Positions 1 through 12,809 of a stretch of 64,000 nucleotides of DNA are shown here, piece by piece. Source of the stretch: Hemibagrus wyckioides (lineage: Eukaryota; Chordata; Actinopteri; Siluriformes; Bagridae); NCBI RefSeq assembly GCF_019097595.1, contig NC_080710.1:9685780-9749779 (forward strand), read 5' to 3'. How positions within the stretch are numbered: the stretch's first letter is position 1; each line of letters starts with the position of its first letter. Under the pieces are notes generated by a model. That model was not told where the DNA came from, searched no databases, and was given only the letters and a program-made list of their open reading frames with translations. Made by a program: the position numbers and the translations under genes.

Positions 1-46
1 ACACACACACACACACACACACACACTCAGGACTGAACTGTACAAA

Positions 47-83
<37 letters not shown>

Positions 84-101
84 AGGACTGAACTGTACAA
101 A

Positions 102-138
<37 letters not shown>

Positions 139-205
139 AGGACTGAACTGTACAAACTCTCTCTCTCACACACACACACACACACTCAGGACTGAACTGT
201 ACAAA

Positions 206-244
<39 letters not shown>

Positions 245-311
245 AGGACTGAACTGTACAAACTCTCTCTCTCACACACACACACACACACTCAGGACTG
301 AACTGTACAAA

Positions 312-344
<33 letters not shown>

Positions 345-364
345 TCAGGACTGAACTGTACAAA

Positions 365-406
<42 letters not shown>

Positions 407-472
407 GGACTGAACTGTACAAACTCTCTCTCTCACACACACACACACACACTCAGGACTGAACTGTACAAA

Positions 473-505
<33 letters not shown>

Positions 506-525
506 TCAGGACTGAACTGTACAAA

Positions 526-560
<35 letters not shown>

Positions 561-665
561 TCAGGACTGAACTGTACAAACTCTCTCTCTCACACACACA
601 CACACACACTCAGGACTGAACTGTACAAAACTCTCTGTCTCTCTCACACACATACACACACACAC
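1..665. repeat. CA-rich minisatellite, 12 copies
   Basis: A unit made of (CA)n, then CTCAGGACTGAACTGTACAA, then ACTCTCTCTCT is repeated head to tail. I count 12 copies of the non-CA core, starting near 27, 81, 135, 186, 242, 290, 344, 403, 451, 504, 560 and 610. The period is about 48-59 bp. The core is almost invariant and only the CA and CT runs change length, which fits recent expansion. The array starts at or before the window edge, so its full size is unknown. Confidence 0.95.
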
Positions 666-699
666 ACACACTCTCACCTGTGTGGACACACACACACAC

Positions 700-1188
700 A
701 ATTTATATTGTTCAATACTTATTGCACTACCTCAACCCTTGTGTTTATTACATCTGCTGCTACAGTATATTTATATTTATGTTTATTTCTATTTTGCACT
801 ACCTCAACCGCTGCTATTGTATTTTTGCACAATACATGTTGTCAGGTCTTAAAGTTGCACATCATCTCATTTTATTTCATTTCATTTACATTTCATTGCA
901 CATGTTCTTTTTCTTTTTTCGGCGCTAAGTGTCCTGTGTTTTTGTGTTGTCTTTTTTTTGCACTGTCTTGTCGTTGCTCTGTTTGCACCTAGCTGCACAC
1001 TTTGCACTTTATGTGGCTTGGAATAACTTCGGTCCTAGCTCTGTGTTGTTGTTTTTTTGTGTTTGAACTTTACTTTATGTTGTATGTTTATGTAGCACCA
1101 GGTCCTGGAGAAACGTTGTTTCATTTCACTATGTACTGCGACAGCTATATGTGGTTGAAATGACAATAAAGCTTGAATCTTGAATCTT
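700..1188 (+). mobile_element. LINE 3' end (non-LTR retrotransposon tail)
   Basis: AT-rich, T-rich sequence with no reading frame. It ends in AATAAAGC followed by TTGAATC repeated about twice. A short 3' untranslated region ending in a 6-8 bp tandem repeat is typical of fish L2/Rex-type LINEs. No reverse transcriptase is left, so this is a 5'-truncated copy. The family is not assigned. Confidence 0.55.
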
Positions 1189-1379
1189 AACAGTGCTGAG
1201 GTCTGAGATGTCTAGCGTTGTGTATGATTTGTTTAATCAATTTAGTGCATAACTTTTATTGTGCTGTACATATAATACGCTCACAGAACAGCATTACTCC
1301 TACTGGTTTCATAAATATTTATCAGTGACCTTTCCAGTCATCAGCCCTGAGATCACTTCTGGCATGTGGTAGAATGGGA

Positions 1380-1543
1380 GATTCACAGCATGAAAGAAAA
1401 AATCTGCAGAAATTACATGATACAATCATATCAACATAGACCAGTATCTCAAAGGAATGATTCCAATCCATGAAGAACTGAAGCTGAAGGGAATATAGTA
1501 TAATGTTAGTATAATGTTCCTAATAAAGTGCTCAGTGAGTGTT
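1380..1543 (+). mobile_element. Dispersed DNA-transposon-like repeat, one end
   Basis: It contains the phrase ATCTCAAAGGAATG and ends TGTTCCTAATAAAGTGCTCAGTGAGTG. The same GTTCCTAATAAA...AGTGAG end recurs at 10,919-11,152, where the opposite inverted end is also present. I recognise the sequence as a common fish repeat but cannot name its superfamily. Only one end is visible here. Confidence 0.4.
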
Positions 1544-1929
1544 TATAAATTCTGGCTGCTGTGAGAGTAAAATTCTATTGTTTGAAAGTATTTATACAAT
1601 CAGCATTAAGCACTTCCCTAGTGAACCTGATGCAGTTTTTAAACCAATGCCAAACTCATAGAGTTGAAGCACTGTATAAAAATATAAACACCTTTTGTTA
1701 GCCAGGGCTTTATGACCTACTGTAAGATTTGAGAAGCTGTTAAAGATGTTTAGCTGCATTTGAAAGACACATGCTGTAATTAGGGGAAATATTCCACCAT
1801 AAAATTCCCCTGAGATACTTAGATGAAAGTATCACAGGCAAATCACAGGATGCATCTGCTTACAGGGCATTTCTGCCTTTTATTCAGTGTTTAACTTTTC
1901 ATTAGAGTTACTTGTGTACTCTTTTATAG

Positions 1930-2027
1930 GAAGCACCATTTGGCTGGTGGAGGAGAGGAGCACGCCACAATGGAGCCGGCAGGCGTTCTTCAATGCATTC
2001 TACAGGGAAAAATCATCGATCAAATGA
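1930..2027 (+). CDS. Possible last coding exon of an upstream gene
   Basis: A strong acceptor (TTGTGTACTCTTTTATAG) precedes 98 bases. Their third frame reads STIWLVEERSTPQW and continues about 17 more residues to a TGA at 2,025-2,027. The composition (Trp, Arg, Phe, Tyr) looks coding rather than like the surrounding AT-rich DNA. A possible poly(A) signal, AATAAA, lies near 2,859. The upstream exons would be outside the window. I do not recognise the protein, and this call rests on one splice site and one short frame. Confidence 0.25.
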
Positions 2028-2043
2028 GAGCTGTAGACGTAGA

Positions 2044-3324
2044 GAGAGTGAGAGTTGAATGATTCACTTATCGTACATCTGACTGAGGAAATGGCCTGTA
2101 ATCTCATCTGCATTTGGAAAAAAACCCAAAGAGCATTAATCTTCTGTTTAAAACACATTGTACTTAAATCTCAAACAGACACCTAGAGAAGCACAGCACC
2201 TCTGAGTATAGTTTGCATTCAATTCAATGAAAAACGCTGATATATTGTATTCCATAAGATTGCTGAATAATATAGGCATTCATAAATGTTTAACACTCAA
2301 TAATATAATGCAGAATATCCCAGCTTCTTAGTCCTCTTTTTTTTCATATTTCATGTTAACTTATTCCTCATTGTCTTTTACGGATTTATGATTACTATGA
2401 TTTTGATCTACTGTGAACATAGTTTGCTCTTTAAAAATACTTTCATTTTGAGTACTTTTTCATTCTGTACTTTTCACCAAAAACTGCCACCGACTAATCA
2501 CCCCTTTCCACATCTTCCTCTCTGATTGGCCTCCTGGAAACATGTCCAGAGTGCACAGGACAAACAAATGCTTAGTGGTGTCCAGTTAAGCATGACAAAT
2601 ATTGTGCAAGTGGAGAGAAAATACAGTCTAGCAGGTCACGTAAACACAAGTATGTGCTTCCAAAAAGATTAGAAAAAAGCAGTTATAGAAAGAATGATAG
2701 AAAGATTTTATAAATCCTGTATATATATATATATATATATATTTTAGCTCTAGATATTAATGATATTGTTGATAGAGAACATTTAAATGGTATGATTTTG
2801 TGGTTTAATAGCTTATACATTTTTATATATGTAATTATTATCGGATGCATAAATATTGAATAAACACATTGTTAGACTTCAAGGAACCTGATGCACTCAA
2901 ACTGTTAGAGTTCTGAATATGGGTTAAGGAACGTATACTGTAGTCACATGTTTTAGGCGTTTACACCCAGTGGTTTTTAATTCTTTGAAATGCTGGTTAT
3001 AGACATCTGTGTTGTTTCTTATAAATACTCAGCATTTTACACATACACGCTTTCTCACAAGCACATCAATGGGAAATGTGTGATGTTTGATTCACATCTA
3101 ACCAGATGTGTTGAAATGCTACATACCTTTAAGTGTGATGTTTTTTTAACTGACTAATCTTCATGGTGCACTTGGGTATTCCCAATAAAATAGTCAGGCA
3201 TTTCATGTAATGCAGGTTTGCTAACATACGTGTTGTTGACTAAGTTGGTCCATATGTTACACAGGATACCTGTGACATTATAAAGTAGTCTACTCTGTGG
3301 TAATTTATCACTGTGTGCATTATA
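2044..3324. other. Intergenic DNA, no gene seen
   Basis: AT-rich sequence with a short (TA)n run at about 2,720-2,741 and no convincing exon or repeat boundary. If the exon at 1,930-2,027 is real, this would hold its 3' untranslated region. Confidence 0.5.
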
Positions 3325-3862
3325 CACCAACCAGGCATAAGATTAAGACCACCTGCATAATATTGTGTTTGTCCCTCTTTTGCTGCCCTGACCCATCATG
3401 CACTGTGTATTCTGACACCTTTCTATCAGAACCAGCATTAACTTCTTCAACAATTTGAGCAACAGTAGCTCGTCTGTTGGATTGGATCACACGGGCCAGC
3501 CTTTGATCCCCATATGATTCAATGAGTCTTGGCCGCCCATGGCCCTGTCGCCGGTTCACCATGGTTCCTTCCTTGGACCACTTTTGATAGATACTGACCA
3601 CTGCAGACCGGGAACACCTCACAAGAGCTGCAGTTTTGGAGATGCTCTGATCCAGTCGTCTAGCCATCACAATTTGGCCCTTGTCAAACTCGCTCAAATC
3701 CTTACACTTGTCCATTTTTCCTGCTTCTAACATCAACTTTGAGGACAAAATGTTCATTTGCTGCCTAATATATCCCACCCACTAACAGGTGCCATGATGA
3801 GGAGATAATCAGTGTTATTCACGTCACCTCTCAGTGTTCATAATGTTATGGCTGTTCAGTGT
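3325..3862 (-). mobile_element. Tc1-type transposon, internally deleted copy
   Basis: Ends are inverted: ACCAACCAGGCATAAGATTA on the left, and CATAATGTTATGGCTGTTCA followed by GTGTA on the right. The minus strand keeps the N-terminal helix-turn-helix part of a Tc1 transposase (3,778 down to about 3,400; [20 protein letters not shown], then [14 protein letters not shown], then GRPRLIE). The catalytic core is missing and the reading jumps straight to the 3' end region. The 538-bp length and the same deletion in the copy at 50,987-52,740 point to a non-autonomous family. Inactive as it stands. Confidence 0.85.
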
Positions 3863-3869
3863 ACACTGT

Positions 3870-4652
3870 CATATTCATAGGAACTTATACATGGCCCACT
3901 GGAGGATGTCTTGATTCTATGGATAATAGAATGGATTAAGCCTACTAACCAGTAGAGCTCAAGTAAAGACAAAAGACCAAATGTGTGAAGCACTTTTTAT
4001 GTTTGTGTGAATTCTGCAGTTCTTCATGATAAAACGATATTAATTTAAATGGAATAAAACTCTTGCTCAACAAATTTACTGAATGGATCTCACACATGTT
4101 TTCTAAGCAGTGTACTCTTAACCCCTATGTAATAGGACCTCTGTGAACTGCAACAAGAGGCAAGCCCTTGTGTTATGTTGTGACCCAGCATCTGCAGTTT
4201 GAATCAGTAATATAATGCTTTATGAGGGTGTGGAGTCTGATGTAATGAAAATATGTGTGAATATGAATATTATTTAGGATTAGACTGTGTTTTGTATCTT
4301 GCATCTCACACAGACATGTAATGATGAGATCAGTATGAGGTATGAGGTCAGTTTAAATCAGAACTGCAGAAGGTCCAGGTGAAATGCAGATTTTAACTAT
4401 TTTAATTAATCATGTTATATAAGGATATTATAAAAAAAAAACTTGTCTTAATTCTTAGAAATAGCTTTTCCATTATATATCATATTCTGTGAACTCTGAA
4501 TTTTATAGGTCTGTAAAGTATTTGTAGTTTATTTATTTCAGTGCCACATCAACTTTCCCATCCTGTTTCCTGCCTCTGCACAGCTTATTTGTCTCATTTG
4601 TGTGCTTAAGAGGGGTGACCCCGCTTCGTTGTTATGCAATTTATCAAGCACT

Positions 4653-4698
<46 letters not shown>

Positions 4699-4940
4699 GA
4701 GGGGAAGAACTTCAGGGAAAACAGCCGCCCAGCTACCAAATGCTATTTTTAAGAACTGTCTTGAATGTAACACAGACTGAACTGGATTTTATACCTAGCA
4801 GTTGGGACCCAAAGCAAACAGGATAAAATGAGGTGACATTTGATGTTTCCTTTATGTTTCGCATGATGTTTGACTTGTTCCTGTTGGTGATCTTCACGAA
4901 ACTTCTTATTAAATGCACTTTTTTGGTGAACTACTGAGTC
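3870..4940 (+). promoter_or_regulatory. il6r upstream region
   Basis: About 1 kb between the transposon relic and the il6r start codon. It contains a (GA)n run at 4,655-4,699 and no clear TATA box or exon. The transcription start and 5' untranslated exons cannot be placed from sequence. It is called regulatory only because of its position. Confidence 0.3.
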
Positions 4941-5193
4941 ATGAGCGTCCCCATTGCGTTTACTCTTCTCGTGCTGTGTGTGGTCAAAGTCCAGTGTGGT
5001 CAGGAGAGTCCTGTATGTCCTCGGAAAGGTAAGGGAACTACAGCCTTCATTTCAATTCAGCTGTTCTGCAGTTATGGAATAAACAAGTGTTTTGTCCAAG
5101 GTGTGTGGTCACAGTAAATGTTAACTTTCCAATTAATTTGAAAATTAAATTTAAAGTAATACTTTTAAATTTATAAATATTATATATATATTA

Positions 5194-5259
<66 letters not shown>

Positions 5260-8200
5260 GCTCACCTTTTGAATATATTTCAGGAAAATTCATATAGATT
5301 GTCTGCAACTCCGACAAAGTGAATGTTAATCTGTCTTTACTGCGTGTAACTGTTACTATTGACCACTATACCACACAAGAGACCACCAGAGGGCACACAC
5401 TCACCCCAACCTTTTTTATAAATACTTTGTTTCCTTTCTTGAATGTACTCATCGGTTTTGTGATTCTTTAGGTTTTGTGGTTTCCCTCCTTAGTTGTAGA
5501 GTACTGTGTTTGTGCGTAGTTGATACAGTATGTAAGTGATAATATATAAGTATAAAAGTGAATACGTGAATGCATGCAGCAATACATAGACAACTACAGT
5601 AATGTGAAAAAACAAGCAAAGTGAATTGAATCTAAGCCTCTGAAATTATAGATAATAATAATTCTATAATAATTCTATAATCATTCTGTGATGGTTCTGT
5701 GATGTAAATAAATGTTACCTTAATTGCAAGATCATTTTCTTTAACAATACAAATAGCTATATCACAATTTGACTAATGTGAAAGATTTATCTTCCCTTAG
5801 AATCTCATCCTGGAGTGCTGGCCTTAAATATGGGGTCAGAGGTCATCCTGGGCTGCAGGGGTGATGTCACTGTGGATAGAGTGCTATTAGTAATGGGTAC
5901 AAAACCTAAAGAGCGGCACAAGAAAAGAGGAGATATAACAAGCCACTGGAGACCCAGAGAGAATCCTGATGCTCTTGGAAAACACCATCCAGAAACTGTG
6001 AATTTTACCACACCTGGAATGTACAAAATAAATACTGAAACTAAAGTCAGTGACTCTGTAACCAGTGCTAACCCAGCGATGAGTTCAGCAAAGGAGAAAG
6101 TGGGAAATGGGCAAATTTCCCTTGCTGTCAATCAGTTCACTAAATTCAACAGTGTGGGCAGAGTTACAGAAGAAGGAGGGGCTTTTAGTATAACCATGGA
6201 AATGGGTTTGCGCACTGAGAGGAGCACCAGCACAGAATATGAAGAAGATGAAGACTACAAAGAGAAGGTGGATGGATTGAGAGTGACCAGATCCATTAAG
6301 AGACAGGCACGATGGACAAGGAACGGTCAGCTCGTACGAGTCGGTGTGGAACATGGCGGGGTTTTGAGACTTCCTGCTCTTCAGTTGACTGACTCAGGGA
6401 ACTACAGCTGCTATAGGAGAGGAAAACTAGTTTCATCGGTTAAAATCAGTGTTGGCAGTAAGGAGACATATCTATATATACACACACACACACTGATATA
6501 CTGAAGACAAATGCATAAATCCTCTGGTATCATACTACCCAAATACGCTTATATCTTTCATAGTCCCTCCTGTGAGCCCAACCTTGTCATGCCACAAGAA
6601 ATCCCACATCAGCCAAATCCAGTGTGAGTGGATATCAAGACAGCCCATCATCCCACAGCCTCAGTGTTACCTGCTCCACAGGAAAGGGTAAGTGTGTGTG
6701 AAAAAGAGAGTGTCATTCTAAGTAGATGATTACAGGTGTCAGGGATGATTTATACCTCTGTAAGTGCAGCTCTGTGAGCAAGTCAGGATGATGTGTGCAG
6801 ACGCTCAAACAGGGTGAAGTTTTCAGAGTGTCCTCTAGGAGGCACAGTCTCGTAAACCACACTCTTCACAATTTTGTGAATTACACAGTGAAGAAAACAG
6901 AAACAACACAAGTTTTGGATTCCACTGTACTGTTAATGAATAGAAGGTCATGCATAAAAAGGCCATGCATGAGGTTGTTGGGGAAGTGGATCTCACCCCA
7001 TGTGTAAAATCAACACATACATAGAAATAAAAAAAATAATAGAAACACTAAAATAAATCAGTTTGTATGTGCACATTCTAGGATTCTGTTTATATATGGA
7101 CATGTGCAATACTAACACGAGTTGTATACACAGGTGAATACATGACAGTGTGTGTTAAATCTAAGCCTCATACTTCCTACAGGTGAAACATAACAGTACT
7201 AATTTGTTTTTTCAAAGTTGAAACCTAGTGATGTTTCCTAAGCAGTATATTCTTAACCCCTATATGTATTAGGACAGCTGTGTATTGCAACATGAGGCAA
7301 GCCCTTGTTATATGTCTTATATGTCCCAGCATCTGCAGTTTGAATCATGAGGGTGTGGAGTCTGATGTAATGATAATGTAATAAATGTAATAATGTGATG
7401 TAATAAATAATATGAATATTTAAGAATCAAATGTGTTTTTATATCTAGCATGAGGATTTGTGGATTCCCCCCCTCCCAAAAAAACCCCCAGAAACAATGT
7501 AAGATCTGGTTTTCACTGTAGTAATAATGAACAGAATAAGCATAAAAAGGGCAGGGTGGTGGTTATGAGGTGGAGGGGGAAATCATTTGAATTCTTAGTC
7601 GACTGTATTCAGCAGTACTTTTAGTCACAGAACAGCAATGCTTTTTTACACACCATCTACACTGTCTTTATTCAGAGTCCATTAGAAGAAAGAGAAAATA
7701 ATCCTGTAGGATTACACTTCTCTACCATCTAATCAGTGTTCACTCAATGCACAGTACAGAATATTATGCAAAACCTGTAGTTAGCTCATGACACATTTAC
7801 CTCCCATGTTTTGCAATGCAAAGATGCATTACTGCAGAAATATAAGCTAGACTTCACACATATTCAAGTTCTTTCTGATACACATAGGTCAATTTCTCTT
7901 CTTCAAGAAGTTTCTATTTTGTACTAGCAAACTGAACTGAACTGAACTGACAGAGAATCGTAAAGGGGATAATGCACCTCAGGCAGAGCTTGTAACTAGG
8001 TAGCCATAGGTGAAGATACTTAGTGGACAGCCAAACAACTTGGCTAGGTTGGAGCGTCTCAGTCGATTAGCCTGGTTGTGTTGATGTTGTACAGCTCTCT
8101 GGAATTGCACCAGCACACCGTCCCACATGCTCCTGCTTTGCCTGATCCAATCATGCTGGGATGTCTGAGAGCTTGCCTGACCATGGAAACAAAGGAAGTT

Positions 8201-11200
8201 GGTATCCTAAAACACATTTGAAGGGCGTGAGACCCATGGGGAAATGCACCAACGAGAGCATATTCTGACCATGGCAGGAATTCGCTCCATCAGTGTTGGT
8301 CACAGCTGCAGTAGGATTGTAAATACAAACTGATCTCCTGATAAAGTCTCTCCACCTGGCCGTTGAACTGGGAGTGATAACTTGACATGGTGTCTCCATA
8401 GTCAAGATGTGAACTAAGTGGCATGATCGGAGACCGTGTCCTTTGAAAGGCCGTAGAACCTGAAGACTTGATGATGGAGGGTCTTCGCCATCTCCATTGC
8501 AGTTTGGAGATGCTTGAGGGGAATCGGTCTGCATGCCTTGGAAAATCAGTCATTGATGACATTGATGGTCGTGTGGCCCTGGGAGTTTGGTAGTTCAGTA
8601 GGAAAGTCCACTGATAGGTGAGACCATGGCCGCTGTGGTATTGGTAAAAGCTCAAGTAGGCCCACCAGCAGCTGTCTGAGTGTTTTGGATTGTGCACAAA
8701 TTCAACTATACAAAACACAAAACCAAAATGTGAAAACCATGAAATGGAGAAAGAAGGTCAAAACAAGAAGGGAAGCAATCAGAGCAAAAATACAAGGGCT
8801 TGGTATGAAGAAAAACTGAATGCAGCTTAAAAAGTCCTATACACAGGAAGTGACGGATGAAACAGGAAGTGAGTCAAAAATCAGGCGAGGGCTCCCTCTG
8901 GCAGGAGGATGGGTGGTTCACAGGCTGGGGGGTTACACTTTATTTTATTAGACTGTTACAGTATCTAGTGAATAAGGAATGACATAGATGAATATATTTA
9001 CATGGCAACACAGAGGACATGAAAAAGTGTGTGTATTTAAATACTCTTTGCATATTAGGAAAACATTTTCTTTTAATTTTCGTATTACTTTTGATATTGT
9101 ACAGAGGTACTTGGCATCAATGTGCAGCAAATTTATCTGTGCTGGTATGCTGTAATATTCCATGCTTATAATTTCTCTATAGGATGAGAATGTTTCAGGA
9201 CTCCATGTTCATATGCACATAAACAAATTTTTAAGGTGTAAAATAAAGATATGTACAGGCAGGGAACTTTAGGCCTGCCATCAAATATATGGCTGTTAAT
9301 CATTGCCTGATACTACTTCTGGTTCTTTCATTACTGTAATACAGATTCCAGTAAATGTCACCATAATAACAGGGTCAAAACCTGGATATTTCTGCCAGCA
9401 AGCTGTAATGTGGCACTGTCTTTCAATAAACTGTAGCTCACACAGAACTGACAACAATCGTGCCATCTTTGGCCATCCATATATTTCAGATAGGAGTATT
9501 AAACTGCAATGCTGGATCATTTAATCATTACCATACTTCTTATGTTGGAAATGTACAGTCACCCAACAAAAGCTGTTGTCTTTTTGCCAAATTACAACGA
9601 TTAATTCTCTTCTCTCTCTCTCTTTTTTTTTTTAGATTTGAGAAGATCTCCCGTGTGAATTGTTCATACTCTGCTGCATGCTCCTGCTGCTGGTGTGTAT
9701 TACCCAGTAGTGAGGATGACAGAAATGTATATACAGCTAAACTGTGTGTGACCAACACAGCGGGCAATGCCACCAGCTCTCTATACAGCTACATTTCTCA
9801 AGACATCAGTGAGTGTGGGGTGTGTGTGTCATATTTCTAGGGTAGATGAGTTTATAATGTTACTGTATTGGTTTAACTTCTACACACCTCTGTCCATCTC
9901 TCTCTCTCTCTCTCTGTATCAGTTAAGCCTGATCCTCCTGATGGAGTTGAAGTGAAGCCAGTCAAGGGTGAACCTCAAATCTTGAATGTCTCCTGGTCTT
10001 TACCTGCCACCTGGATGTGGGAGTTTTACTACACCCTTAACTTCCAGCTGAGATATCGTCCTCTACTTGCCAATGAGGTAGAAAAAAGGGGTGTGTGGGC
10101 ATATGTGTTTGTGTGTTTGTTTATAAGATAGTTTGTATGTTTCTTTATAACAGAGAATCTTCAAATACAAATTGTTGTAATATTCACAATGCAATCTGAA
10201 AGTGTGTGTTGGTATATGTGTGTGTGTGTGTGTGTGTGTGCAGTATCAGAAGGTGGACACAGACAGTAAATGCTGGTTGATTTTGGATGCTCTGCCAGAC
10301 TGTGACTACGAGATTCAGATTCGAGCTAAAGACGAGTATGATGGGCAGTGGAGTGACTGGACCAGACCTGTGCATGCACGCACATGGACAGGTAATTAGA
10401 GTACACACACCCACACATTCATTGCTTTCAGCCAGTGCACATCTGGACATAGAGCTGCAAAACTCACTCAAATTTTTATGCCAAACTGAAACTGAGAATT
10501 TGAATAGGAAAGTAGTTATTCAGCTAGATAAATATTTATGTACAAAATAAAGCTGTGTGTCACCCACATTTTCTTATTTCATTTATCTTTATTACACATA
10601 AAGATGTAAAAAATTAAAAACATATGCAGGGAATTGTGGTTCTTAACTCAGAAAATGTCCAAACTGGTTTAAGCTGACAGGAAGGTTATGGTGATTCAAA
10701 TAAACACTCATTACAACCAGGGTGAGGAGAAAAGCATCTCAAAATGCAACATGTTGAATCCTAGGAATTTGGGCAACAACAGCAGAGCAAAGGAAAACCA
10801 CCCCCATTTCCATTCCTGTCAGCCAATGTCAGGAATCTGAGGCTACACTGGACACACACTGTCCATTTTAGATGAAGTTCCTGATGAGATAAGCCAAATG
10901 TCACCCAAAATTATTCCATACACTCACTGTGCACAAAAGACCATTGTGTGTGAAACCATCCTTTCTGGCACCAACGTCCATGCCACAGTTAAAGTCACAC
11001 ATTTTCTTTATTCTGATGTTTAATGTGAACATTAACTGAAGCTCTTGATTTGTATCTGCATGATTTTTTGCATTGTGCCACTGCCACATGATTGGCTGAT
11101 TGATAACTGCATAAATAAACAGGTGTTCCTAATAAAATGCACAGTGAGAGTATGCTAATAAAAATGGATGTCTTTATAGCTCCTGAAACCACTGCTGCCC

Positions 11201-12735
11201 CTGACTTCAATACTGTGGTAAGTACCTCTCCAAATACTCACACAAACATACACACACAGTAGGGAGGAAGACAGCTTTTAGCAATAACAAAACACAAATG
11301 AAGCATTAAATCAGTTCCTCCTACAACAGCAGTTTTAAAACCTCCCCATAAGAGGTCACGTGATTTACAAAAGAGGTCAAAACCCCTAGTTAGATAACAC
11401 TGTCAAGAAGGTGTGGCTTCTTATTGTTAGAAGCAACAAATTTATTAGGCTGATTCCCTTTGAATGTACTTTGGCACTACTTTAGTTTTCGTGCAGCCTC
11501 CTAACCTTACTTGGGACTCCAGTCCATCACACTGGATTGTGCTGAGTGGGGATTAATGATTAATGTTGCAAGTACTTAGTTTGCACTCATGGTAGATAAC
11601 AGATACAGTATAATTGACTGAAATTGACTCAGATCACACTTCATCAGTCATTAAAGTGAAAGAGTGTTTGTTTAAAAGGGAGAATGCATTAATGTTTAAA
11701 TCTGTACTTGTGTCTTTTCTGCACACTGTTTTAGGAGCCGGTTCACATATTTTCTGACGGTTCAGGGGGGACAGAAGGTGACATAGGTAAATATGTGGCA
11801 GAGATGGTAGATATTCTGTGTGTTTGTACATAGGCACATGTGTTCATATTTGTACATGGGCCAGGATAAAACTTTTCTCCTTAGATATTTGATTTTCAGG
11901 AGGAAAAACATTGAATTTAAAACATAAAAGCACTAGTAGATTTAATACAAGTATTATTTTCATTTGTGGAACTTAATGTGGAGTATGGGTTTATGCCAAG
12001 ACTATTTTTAAGTTAATTGTGTTATTTTGTCAGCTTTCAAAGTAAGTGCTGCATTAACAGGAAAAGAAATGATGACATCATCAGTAATGGGCTTGTATTT
12101 TTCTTGACATCTCAAAATCCACCCCTAAACCCCCCCTCTCTCTGGTGTGGTAGATTTTAGGCCTGCTGATGACGGTGATGGTGTAGTGTGGGTCTATGTG
12201 CTGTGGGTGATGGGATTCTCTCTCCTTATCACCATCATTATTGTCGCTGTCTACACTCTCAGGTATGTCTGGCCATTCTTAGTTCAGTTTCTGCTTCTTT
12301 CACATCGGATCACAGGCCACTGATAGAGCTGAACATTTGTAGGCCCCCTAAATGTCTTTCTTGATGAGTCCAGGACATCAAATCTATATTAGCATTCCTA
12401 ATATACCTTATTTAAATAGCACATTTTATACACAACAGTGAAGACAGAGCATAGTCATCTAAAGTATTACAATATATTATAAAATGTGAAATGGTTTGCA
12501 GTGACCTGGTTAAGGATCCGTTGTTTTACTCCTGTATTTCTATCTGCCTTTTTCTCTCAGATGGAGAATGCCATTCCTGACTAAAAAGAGCCAGGGGAGT
12601 GTATCATCTCCTTTTCCTCTCCTTCAGCAGCCCCTGAAAACTCTGAAATGCAGCTATCAGGAAAAGGAAGAGGGAGGCATCCATTTGCACAATGTGGACT
12701 ACTTTTTCTCTCCCTATGGACTAGCTAGGTCTTGA
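4941..12735 (+). CDS. il6r: Interleukin-6 receptor subunit alpha, 10 coding exons
   Basis: Ligand-binding receptor for interleukin-6, a type I membrane protein that in vertebrates signals with gp130. Exons: 4941-5028, 5801-6457, 6564-6687, 9636-9808, 9923-10077, 10244-10391, 11180-11217, 11735-11786, 12154-12262, 12561-12735. Intron phases 1,1,2,1,0,1,0,1,2 all agree and give 572 residues. Residues 1-19 are a signal peptide. An Ig domain has Cys48 and Cys233 (DSGNYSCYR). The first cytokine-receptor domain follows ([16 protein letters not shown]), then the second, with WSDWT (435-439) as its WSXWS motif. A stalk leads to a membrane segment at about 489-514. The short tail ends [13 protein letters not shown], like the DYFF end of mammalian IL6R. 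Length exceeds the ~468 residues of human IL6R, mostly through a long insert in the Ig domain. The tail is too short for its own JAK site. Identification rests on remembered family sequence and domain order. Confidence 0.9.
5163..5257. repeat. (TA)n microsatellite in il6r intron 1
   Basis: A nearly pure TA run of about 60 bp with AT-rich shoulders. Probably polymorphic and assembly-sensitive. Confidence 0.9.
7985..8935 (-). mobile_element. Ty3/gypsy retrotransposon relic in il6r intron 3
   Basis: Read on the minus strand, pieces of a gypsy integrase appear in shifting frames: [18 protein letters not shown] at about 8,380-8,330, then [20 protein letters not shown] at about 8,230-8,170, then [13 protein letters not shown] near 8,045-7,985. 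These match the conserved YHPQ.NGQVER, LTPF.CVLGYQPPLFPW and VWLST.DLRLRLP stretches of fish gypsy integrases. The flank at 8,750-8,935 looks LTR-like (CACTTCCTGTGTATAGG on the minus strand). gag, protease and reverse transcriptase are gone, and several frameshifts are present. It is antisense to il6r. Confidence 0.75.
10919..11152. mobile_element. Short inverted-repeat transposon-like element, il6r intron 6
   Basis: The left end CACTCACTGTGCAC mirrors the right end TGCACAGTGAGAG. The 3' part (TTCCTAATAAAATGCACAGTGAG) is shared with 1,510-1,543. About 234 bp with no coding capacity. It brings an AATAAA into the intron about 30 bp before il6r exon 7. Confidence 0.55.
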
Positions 12736-12776
12736 GCAAACAAGCTGTTACATTGCCAAGGCCAGTATTCTGTGAA

Positions 12777-12809
<33 letters not shown>

